From contig JANSYI010000003.1 of NCBI GenBank assembly GCA_024742475.1, positions 1 through 64,000 on the forward strand: a DNA stretch of 64,000 nt, in the 5' to 3' direction. Numbering within the stretch: the stretch's first letter is position 1; every line of letters begins with the position of its first letter. The notes under the pieces were generated by a model, which had not been told where the DNA came from, searched no databases, and saw only the letters and a program-made list of their open reading frames with translations. The position numbers and the translations under genes are program-made. This DNA is from a bacterium. GTDB taxonomy: Bacteria; Myxococcota_A; Polyangia; Nannocystales; Nannocystaceae. This document shows positions 58,232 to 64,000 of this stretch, piece by piece.

Positions 58232-60022
58232 ATGCACGGAACGATCATCCCATCGCTCGCGCTCGTCCTCGTCCTCAGCCTCGGCTCGCAGTGGCTTGCG
58301 CACCGCGTCCGGATCCCGTCGATCATCGTGCTGCTCGTGGTCGGATTCGTCTGCGGGCCGCTCACGGGGCTCGTCGACCCGGTGCGCGACTTCGGCTCCG
58401 GCTACAAGCCCCTGATCTCGCTCGCGGTCGCGCTCATTCTGTTCGAGGGCGGATTGACCCTCGACTTTCGACAGGTCCGGGAGGTCGCCAAGCCCGTGCG
58501 GCGGCTGATCGTCGTCGGGGCGCCCCTGGTCGGCGTCGCGACGGCACTCGCGGCGCGCCATGTCGCCGGGCTCTCCTGGCCGTCTTCGGCGGTGATCGGC
58601 GCGATCTTGGTGGTGACCGGGCCGACCGTGGTGGGTCCGCTGCTCCGGCAGGCCCGGCTGCAGGCGCGGCCCGCCGCGATCTTGCGGTGGGAGGCCATCG
58701 TCAACGACGCCCTCGGGGCGCTGATGGCCGTGGTCGTCTACCAGGTTTTCTTGGTCCGCGAAGGCGCGACCGGCCCGGTGGCGCTGGCCTCGAGCGTCAC
58801 GGGGGCGCTGGTCTTTGGCAGCGTGGGTGGAGTCCTCGCCGGCAAGGCGCTCGTCGCCTCGTTCGCCCGCGGGTGGGTGCCCGAGTACCTCAAGCTCCCC
58901 GCGACCGTGACCGTGGTCGTTGCGGTCTACGCGTCGGCCAACGCGGTGCTCGAGGAGTCGGGGCTGCTCGTGGTGACCGTCTTGGGCATGACTCTCGCCA
59001 ACTCCCGGCTCGCGGTGCTCGACCAGCTGCGCCGGTTCAAGGAGACGTCCGCGACCATGCTCGTGGGCGTGCTGTTCATCGTGCTCACGGCCAGCCTCAC
59101 GATGGCAGACGTCGCCCAGCTCGACCTGCGCATGCTGCTGTTCATCGTGCTGGTGCTGGTCGCGGTTCGTCCGGTGGCCCTGATGATCGCGTTGGCGGGA
59201 ACCGACACGACGCGGTCCGAGCGGCTCCTCGTCGGCTGGATTGCGCCTCGAGGCATCGTCGCGGTCGCGATGGCGGGGCTCTTCGGTCGGGACCTGGCCG
59301 AGCACGGGGTCACCGACGGTCCACAGATGCTCACGCTCGCCTTCGGGGTGGTGGTCGCCTCGGTGGTCGCCCATGGCCTCTCCCTGTCTCCGCTCGCCCG
59401 GGCGCTGAGCTTGCGATCGACCGAGCGCCCCGGCGTCCTGCTGGTCGGAGGCTCGCCGATGACGACCGCGCTGGCCGCTCGGCTGCTCGAGCGCGACATC
59501 CCGGTCCTCGTCGCCGACTCGACCTACTCGAACCTCAGCGAGCCCCGTCTGCGGGGGATCCCGGTCTACTACGGCGAAGTGCTCTCGGAGGAGGCGCGAC
59601 ACGAGATCGACTTCGGCGTCTACTCGACCGTCGTGGCGTCGACCTCGAACCCCGAATACAACGCGCTGGTGTGCACGGACCTCGGCCCCGAGGTCGGCCG
59701 CGACCGCGTGTTCGAGTTTCGGGAGGCGCGGGAGGGGCCACCCCGTCATGATCTGAGCTTCACGCTCGGGGGGCGCGTATTCGCAGGGGCCAACCTCGAC
59801 CAGGTGCTGCGCTGCCTCGGCTCGGGCTGGACGCTGCGTGCGACCGAGTTCACCGAGACGTTCGACGAGCAGGACTTCGCGACGACCTTCGACCGTCGGT
59901 CTCGACGTCTGCTGTGGCGCAGGGCCAATGGCAACCTCGAGGCCGCGGGCGAGTGGTCGGCGCCGGCGGGTCCTGGAGACGTCCTGTTTCATCTCGGCCC
60001 GCCGTCCCCGACGCAAGGCTGA
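58232..60022 (+). CDS. CPA-type Na+/H+ or K+/H+ antiporter with RCK/TrkA-N domain
   Basis: The protein has 596 residues. About twelve membrane helices (IIPSLALVLVLSLGSQWLAH; RIPSIIVLLVVGFVCGPLTG; ALILFEGGLTLDFRQVREVA; ILVVTGPTVVGPLLRQARLQ; WEAIVNDALGALMAVVVYQV) include the NhaP/KefB-type active region with Asp in EAIVNDALG. From ~408 a TrkA-N Rossmann domain (VLLVGGSPMTTALAARLLER; PVLVADSTYSNLSEPRLRG) gives nucleotide control, then a short C-terminal domain. It moves cations out against protons. Divergent from MscS, near an NhaR-type regulator. Confidence 0.9.
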   Translation: MHGTIIPSLALVLVLSLGSQWLAHRVRIPSIIVLLVVGFVCGPLTGLVDPVRDFGSGYKPLISLAVALILFEGGLTLDFRQVREVAKPVRRLIVVGAPLVGVATALAARHVAGLSWPSSAVIGAILVVTGPTVVGPLLRQARLQARPAAILRWEAIVNDALGALMAVVVYQVFLVREGATGPVALASSVTGALVFGSVGGVLAGKALVASFARGWVPEYLKLPATVTVVVAVYASANAVLEESGLLVVTVLGMTLANSRLAVLDQLRRFKETSATMLVGVLFIVLTASLTMADVAQLDLRMLLFIVLVLVAVRPVALMIALAGTDTTRSERLLVGWIAPRGIVAVAMAGLFGRDLAEHGVTDGPQMLTLAFGVVVASVVAHGLSLSPLARALSLRSTERPGVLLVGGSPMTTALAARLLERDIPVLVADSTYSNLSEPRLRGIPVYYGEVLSEEARHEIDFGVYSTVVASTSNPEYNALVCTDLGPEVGRDRVFEFREAREGPPRHDLSFTLGGRVFAGANLDQVLRCLGSGWTLRATEFTETFDEQDFATTFDRRSRRLLWRRANGNLEAAGEWSAPAGPGDVLFHLGPPSPTQG

Positions 60023-60190
60023 GGCCCGTCGGCCTGGCCGAATACGGACGTCGGAGTCGCCGAAGCTGCGAGAGGCGCGGGTCGCCGAACGTGCGGGCCC
60101 CGAGCGGTGAAACCCGCCCCCATGCCCCGCCTCTCGCCCCTCACGCGGGTTTGCGCCCCTAGGAGACCGGGGCGCGCTACGGTGCGTGGT

Positions 60191-61636
60191 GTGAGCGACA
60201 CGCCCCAGCCGTCGGTCTCCGCCGCCGACGCGCTTCGCACGCTTCCGCGGCCGGTGATGACCTTCGCCGCCGTACGCGATGAGGCGGGCGCGCTCGTGGA
60301 CCTCCGCTGGGTGACGAGCAACGAGAAGGCCTGCGCGCTCGTGGGGCGGGAGGAATCCGCGCTCCTCGGGCGCCGTCTGCTCGAAGAAATGCCCGGCAAC
60401 CGAGACAGCGGGCTCTTCGAGGCCTACGCCGCCGTGGTCGAGACCGGCACGCCGCATCGGCGAACGCTTCGCTACGACTACGACGGCTTCGACCATTGGT
60501 TCGAGATTCGAGCCGAGCGCGTCGGCGATGGCGTCGTGGTGTTGTTCGAGGACGTGACCGAGCGCCGCCGGGTCGAGGAGGAACGCGACCAGGCGCGGCG
60601 CCGGATGAACGAGGCGTTTCAGGGCGCGCCGTTTCCGGTGCTCCTGGTGCGTGCCGAGACGAAGACGCTGGTATCCGCCAACGACAGCGCGAGGTCCATT
60701 TTCACGAAGCCGTCCGCCACGCTCGGTGCGGTCGTGGACTTCTTCGACGCGCTCGTCGAGCCCGAGGCGGTCGCGAAGCTCATCGAGCGGGCTATCGCGT
60801 CGGGCGAGGTCGAGACCCTCTCCGAGCAGCGGTTTCGCGGCGCGAAGCGCTACACCAACCTCGTCGCCAAGCGCGTCGGGACGGGCGACCTCGTCGAGGT
60901 GATCGCCGCCGACGTCTCGGATCAGGTCACCGCACGAAAGGAAGCACAGCGGGCGAGCCGGCAGAAGAGCCAGGTCTTGGCGGTGCTCGGGCACGAGCTG
61001 CGCAATCCCCTGGGTGCGATGAGCACGGCGGTGGAGGTGCTCGGCGCGGTGGCCTCGTCCCCGCAGACCCTCGAGCGGGTCCGCGGGACGATGCGCCGCC
61101 AGATCGAGCTGTCGACCCAGCTGCTCGAGAACATTCTCGACGTCACTCGCATCGAGCACGGAAAACTCGCGCTCAACCCCGCGCGAGGGGACGTGTGCGA
61201 GGTGCTGCAGCGCGCGGTTGCAGACGTCCAGTTGCGGCAGACCAAGGACCTCGAGCTCGTCGAGACGTGGCCTGCCGAGCCGATCGAAGGGGTGTTCGAC
61301 GCGACGCGCCTGTACCAGATCGGCGTGAACCTGGTCTCGAACGCCTTCAAATACACCCCGGCCGGCCGTGTCTGCGTCAGCCTGCGCGTGGAGGGTTCAC
61401 ACGCCGTGTTCGTGGTCGAGGACACCGGCCTGGGCATCCCCGAAGACCACCTCGAGTCGATCTTCGAGACGTTCGAGCAGGTCCACGCGAGCGATGGCCG
61501 TGAGGGCGGGCTCGGCTTGGGGTTGGCGCTCGTTGCAAAGCTCGCCCAGATGCACGACGGCGAGGTGAAGGCGTTCAGCGAAGGGGAGGGGAAGGGCAGC
61601 CGCTTCGTGTTGCGCCTCCCCCTGGCCGGATCCTGA
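60191..61636 (+). CDS. PAS-domain sensor histidine kinase
   Basis: GTG 60191 gives 481 residues; an ATG at 60107 would add Arg/Pro-rich noise. Two PAS-type domains (PRPVMTFAAVRDEAGALVDL..NEKACALVGREESALL; LLVRAETKTLVSANDSARSI) precede HisKA (SQVLAVLGHELRNPLGAM) and HATPase (NLVSNAFKYTPAGRVCVSLR; EDTGLGIPEDHLESIF; GLGLGLALVAKLAQMHDGEV). No membrane segment or receiver, so it is cytoplasmic and needs a separate regulator. It follows the antiporter by 168 bases. Confidence 0.92.
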   Translation: MSDTPQPSVSAADALRTLPRPVMTFAAVRDEAGALVDLRWVTSNEKACALVGREESALLGRRLLEEMPGNRDSGLFEAYAAVVETGTPHRRTLRYDYDGFDHWFEIRAERVGDGVVVLFEDVTERRRVEEERDQARRRMNEAFQGAPFPVLLVRAETKTLVSANDSARSIFTKPSATLGAVVDFFDALVEPEAVAKLIERAIASGEVETLSEQRFRGAKRYTNLVAKRVGTGDLVEVIAADVSDQVTARKEAQRASRQKSQVLAVLGHELRNPLGAMSTAVEVLGAVASSPQTLERVRGTMRRQIELSTQLLENILDVTRIEHGKLALNPARGDVCEVLQRAVADVQLRQTKDLELVETWPAEPIEGVFDATRLYQIGVNLVSNAFKYTPAGRVCVSLRVEGSHAVFVVEDTGLGIPEDHLESIFETFEQVHASDGREGGLGLGLALVAKLAQMHDGEVKAFSEGEGKGSRFVLRLPLAGS

Positions 61637-61720
61637 TTGCGCGCGGGCGGTCGCGCTCGCCTGTGACGCGCGCGCACGCATGCCCGGCGTCTGGCGGGCT
61701 GCGACCCAACGCCTGTGCGG

Positions 61721-61736
61721 TGGCAAGCCTCTTGCA
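61721..61736 (+). promoter_or_regulatory. sigma-54-type promoter for DUF1328 gene
   Basis: TGGCAAGCCTCTTGCA has one mismatch (A for C or T at position 6) and a perfect -12 element. The GC ends 13 bases before ATG 61749. Confidence 0.7.
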
Positions 61737-61748
61737 CTTCAGTGCGAC

Positions 61749-61907
61749 ATGCTCAAAGCAGCCATTGTTCTGTTCGTCCTTGCCATCGTCGCCGCCATCT
61801 TCGGGTTCGGGGGCATCGCCGCCAGCGCAGCGGGGCTGGGCAAGATCGCCTTCTTCGTCTTCTTGGTGCTCGCCATCCTCGGCTTCATTCGAAGCGCGAT
61901 GAAGTAG
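61749..61907 (+). CDS. DUF1328 small membrane protein
   Basis: The protein has 52 residues: MLKAAIVLFVLAIVAAIFGF, GGIAASAAGLGKIAFFVFLV, LAILGFIRSAMK. DUF1328 (YtjA) proteins are ~50-residue double-helix membrane peptides induced by osmotic and envelope stress; the sequence and length match the family. It stands alone with its own -24/-12 site 13 bases upstream. Short membrane proteins of this size are often missed by gene callers. Confidence 0.9.
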   Translation: MLKAAIVLFVLAIVAAIFGFGGIAASAAGLGKIAFFVFLVLAILGFIRSAMK

Positions 61908-61949
61908 GTGGACGGTTGCCCTGACGCCGGCGCAAACTAGTCCAGCCGC

Positions 61950-63494
61950 ATGAACGCATGGATGTCGTCTTCGCTAGGGGATGCGCTGGCCGCAGGCGTC
62001 CCCGAACACGGCGCCGTGCGAGTGTGGGCGCACGCTGCTCGGCCTGGGTCGGCACGCGTTCGCGCCCTCGCCGATGGCAAAACCATCGCCGAAGCACCGC
62101 TGGAGTTCGCCGCCGAGTCGGGATGCACCGCCGCCGTCACCCTCCCGTGCCGCGGTGACACCGGCGGAAGTATTGCCCTGCAGCTCATCCGTGACGGGGA
62201 AATCTGTGCAACCGCGCGCGCACGCGTCTGCCCTGCGCCCGGGACGTGGGCCAACCAGCGGCTGAGCTTCGCCGTCACGTCCTGCCACCAGCCCTTCACC
62301 GACGAAGGCGCCCTCCACCCGGCCTCCATGTCCATGCTCGATGCGGCATGCACACAGGTCGAGACCGACGAGGTGCCGTTCATCTTGTTGATGGGCGATC
62401 AGCTCTACACCGACGCACCCGCGTCCCGTTCGCTGTTCGATGCTCGTTACGCCAAGACCCTGGGCGTGGACGACATCCTCGAGTGTTCGGCGGCGCGGGT
62501 GCGGGAGATCCTGCATCGCCGCTACGCCCGGTTCGCGGGCGCGCCGGGCTTTGCCCGCCTCTTGGGGTCGACCGCGACGCTGCCCATGCCCGATGACCAC
62601 GAGTTCATCGACAACTTCGGGACCCATCCCGACCACGCCACACCGCGATGGCGAGCGTTTCGGGAGGGCGCGCTGGCGGCCTATCGCGACTGGCAAGGCG
62701 CCCGAGCGACGTTGAGCGAGCTGCCCGGCGCGTCGCTGGACTACAGCTTCACCTGGGGCCCGGTCGCCGTATACGGGCTCGACGTGCGCAGCAATCGAGT
62801 CACCGCCGATGGCCGCACTCGGCCGTACACGGACGAGCAGCTGAGCAACTTGCGTCGATTCCTCGAGGAGCATCGACGCTGGCCCGTGCTCGCGCTCATG
62901 GTGTCCATCCCGCTGGTGCATGCGTCCTCGGCCTGGACCGACGCGGCGACCTCGATGTTGCCCAAGGGCTCGGACGTGCACGAACGCTGGTCGCACGAGT
63001 CGTGCGTCGAGGCGCGTGACCGCCTGCTCGCAGCCATCGTGGAGCACTCCGCCGCCAACGCGCACCAGCGGGTCGTGCTGCTCGGCGGGGACGTGCACGC
63101 CGGGGCCGCGTACGAGGTCGACTTCGCGGAGGACGGCGTGCAGCTGCTTCAGCTGACCTCGAGCCCGCTGACCAACGAGGAGGGGTGGATCAACGCCAAG
63201 GCCGGTGAGTTGGCGGCTCGGGCGGTTTCCACCCTCGACCTCGCCGACGGACGCCATGCCGCCGTCACGCGGATGCGAGGCCTCGAGCCAGGGGTCGACC
63301 ACAACCCCTTCGGCGGTCTGAACATGGGGCTGGTCGACATCGAGACCGACGCGCGCGGCGTGCCGACGGTCGGCTTTCGCCTGGTCAGCCATGACGGCGA
63401 AGGGCAACCCAAGACGGTCTTCGCGACCGGACCCCTGGGGCGACGCCCTGACCCCGACCGACGCATCCTGGGTCTACCGCCCTCGAAGCGCTGA
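61950..63494 (+). CDS. PhoD-like phosphatase/phosphodiesterase
   Basis: The protein has 514 residues. An N-terminal beta domain (residues ~20-105, VRVWAHAARPGSARVRALAD) precedes the metallophosphatase domain: VTSCHQPF, LLMGDQLYTDAPASRS, PMPDDHEFIDNFGTHPD (Asp-His metal ligands), LVHASSAW and LLGGDVHAGAAYEVDF. Length and order fit PhoD-related enzymes, though the N-terminus lacks a Tat signal, so it may be cytoplasmic. PhoD enzymes split phosphodiesters and need Fe/Ca. Last stop lies 2 bases before the next promoter. Confidence 0.85.
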   Translation: MNAWMSSSLGDALAAGVPEHGAVRVWAHAARPGSARVRALADGKTIAEAPLEFAAESGCTAAVTLPCRGDTGGSIALQLIRDGEICATARARVCPAPGTWANQRLSFAVTSCHQPFTDEGALHPASMSMLDAACTQVETDEVPFILLMGDQLYTDAPASRSLFDARYAKTLGVDDILECSAARVREILHRRYARFAGAPGFARLLGSTATLPMPDDHEFIDNFGTHPDHATPRWRAFREGALAAYRDWQGARATLSELPGASLDYSFTWGPVAVYGLDVRSNRVTADGRTRPYTDEQLSNLRRFLEEHRRWPVLALMVSIPLVHASSAWTDAATSMLPKGSDVHERWSHESCVEARDRLLAAIVEHSAANAHQRVVLLGGDVHAGAAYEVDFAEDGVQLLQLTSSPLTNEEGWINAKAGELAARAVSTLDLADGRHAAVTRMRGLEPGVDHNPFGGLNMGLVDIETDARGVPTVGFRLVSHDGEGQPKTVFATGPLGRRPDPDRRILGLPPSKR

Positions 63495-63496
63495 GG

Positions 63497-63512
63497 TGGC
63501 ATGCGGCGTGCA
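63497..63512 (+). promoter_or_regulatory. sigma-54-type promoter for 63525 gene
   Basis: TGGCATGCGGCGTGCA has GG-N10-GC and one mismatch (GTGC for TTGC); TGGCAT fits TGGCAYR. The GC ends 13 bases before ATG 63525. An AGGGGAG Shine-Dalgarno run lies 63517-63523. Confidence 0.65.
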
Positions 63513-63524
63513 CGGCAGGGGAGC

Positions 63525-63857
63525 ATGAAGTCCTACCCCGCCATCCTCTTCTCCCTGCTGTGCGCTGCTGCCCTGACCGTTCAGATCGGCTGCGACAACG
63601 ACGACGACGGCGTCGGCGTGATCGAAGAGCTTCAGATCGAAGGCTCGTGCAACGACTACTGCGAGCAGGCAAAGTCGTGTGACGATGGTGTCGACGTCGA
63701 AGCATGCGAAAACGATTGTTTCGATGCGATGTCGGACTGCCAAGCCGACGAGCAAGAAGAGGCGCTCAACGACATCGACAGCTGCAGCGAAGAAGCGTGC
63801 AGCGAGTTCGTGGGCTGCTCGATCGGCGCTGGACTCCAGTGCTCGTTTGGAGTCTGA
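63525..63857 (+). CDS. small Cys-rich acidic lipoprotein
   Basis: ATG 63525 gives 110 residues with lipobox TVQIGC. The mature part is very acidic with a run of Asp (CDNDDDG) and about ten cysteines in CNDYCEQAKSC, CENDCFDAMSDC, CSEEACSEFVGC and CSF, spaced like a disulfide-knotted helical hairpin. No family recognised. The AGGGGAG site supports the start. Its own -24/-12 promoter precedes it. A second signal-peptide start lies 110 bases downstream (63968). Confidence 0.75.
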   Translation: MKSYPAILFSLLCAAALTVQIGCDNDDDGVGVIEELQIEGSCNDYCEQAKSCDDGVDVEACENDCFDAMSDCQADEQEEALNDIDSCSEEACSEFVGCSIGAGLQCSFGV

Positions 63858-63967
63858 ACACGCCGCCCTGAGCGCCACCGCACAACTGGGCGTGCACCGC
63901 TCATGCCCCACACCGGAGCTGGCCGACCCGGCGAGAACGCAACCTACACCGGCCCCCGAAGGAACCC

Positions 63968-64000
63968 ATGAAGACTCGAGCAATCACCATCATCACCCTC
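63968..64000 (+). CDS. start of a secreted protein gene (cut by window edge)
   Basis: GAAGGAACCC precedes ATG 63968; only MKTRAITIITL is visible. Basic residues then hydrophobic ones begin a signal peptide. It may be a relative of the small Cys-rich lipoprotein upstream, but too little is seen. Confidence 0.5.
   Translation, partial: MKTRAITIITL

Noticed and set aside
60110..60152. AAACCCGC ... GCGGGTTT inverted repeat after the antiporter
   Set aside because: Eight-base arms with a 27-base loop and only three T; weak as a terminator.
58172..61159. 995-codon open frame on the minus strand
   Set aside because: Antisense to the antiporter and kinase; His/Asp/Arg-rich low complexity from reverse reading.
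1..64000. CRISPR arrays, tRNA or rRNA genes, replication origin
   Set aside because: No regularly spaced repeats of 25-40 bases, no cloverleaf or rRNA-like stretch and no DnaA-box cluster noticed on reading.

Overview
This 64 kb window is high-GC chromosomal DNA packed with genes. Many neighbouring genes overlap by 1-14 bases, and GTG or TTG starts are common. The content points to a myxobacterium (Myxococcota, most like Nannocystis/Plesiocystis relatives): Hanks-type kinases fused to TPRs, lipoproteins with long Asp/Thr/Ser/Gly linkers, a DUF1592/DUF1552 pair, a DUF4279 gene, and many two-component and sigma-54-type elements. This is inference from gene content; there is no rRNA or marker gene in the window. 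I saw no tRNA, rRNA, CRISPR array or intact insertion sequence.

Layout. (1) 1-5.4 kb is a worn accessory region: the tail of an IS256-type transposase, a 5'-truncated RHS/YD-repeat tail with a HSHP-containing C-terminal domain, and several lipoproteins, including two diverged copies of one family and a HELGH putative peptidase. (2) 5.4-16 kb holds envelope and hypothetical genes (SIMPL, CAP, DUF4279, a MORN-like repeat protein, a Tat-exported phosphoesterase) and the DUF1592/DUF1552 pair. (3) 16-24 kb is a signalling block: ECF sigma factor, an active-looking Ser/Thr kinase-TPR, a second kinase-TPR lacking catalytic residues, and a PP2C-like protein lacking metal ligands. It is followed by a gene remnant flanked by 61-bp repeats and an SDR gene. 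(4) 24-34 kb has metabolic genes (FAD oxidoreductase, ketopantoate-reductase-like, alpha/beta hydrolase, ATP-grasp), another kinase and a PEGA protein. (5) 34.4-42.7 kb is one coupled operon: YqjE-like, DUF3618-like, YihY/BrkB, TamA-like Omp85, TamB. (6) 42.7-64 kb is a light, envelope and stress island: heme oxygenase, bacteriophytochrome hybrid kinase, glycine-zipper stress proteins, a ferritin-like protein, OmpA lipoproteins, a BON/response-regulator/two-kinase operon, CBS, MscS, a CPA antiporter, a PAS kinase, a DUF1328 peptide, a PhoD-like phosphatase and a small Cys-rich lipoprotein.

How it fits together. The most striking pattern is a set of -24/-12 (sigma-54-type, TGGCACG-N4-TTGCW) elements in front of ten transcription units between 24 and 63.5 kb. 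In eight of them the -12 GC lies only 13-17 bases before the start codon, so the predicted transcripts are leaderless or nearly so. They join the stress, envelope and small-protein genes into one putative regulon, with an NtrC-family activator and two histidine kinases encoded in the same region. The 34-64 kb half therefore reads as an envelope/osmotic/oxidative stress island under sigma-54 and two-component control, with a phytochrome light input.
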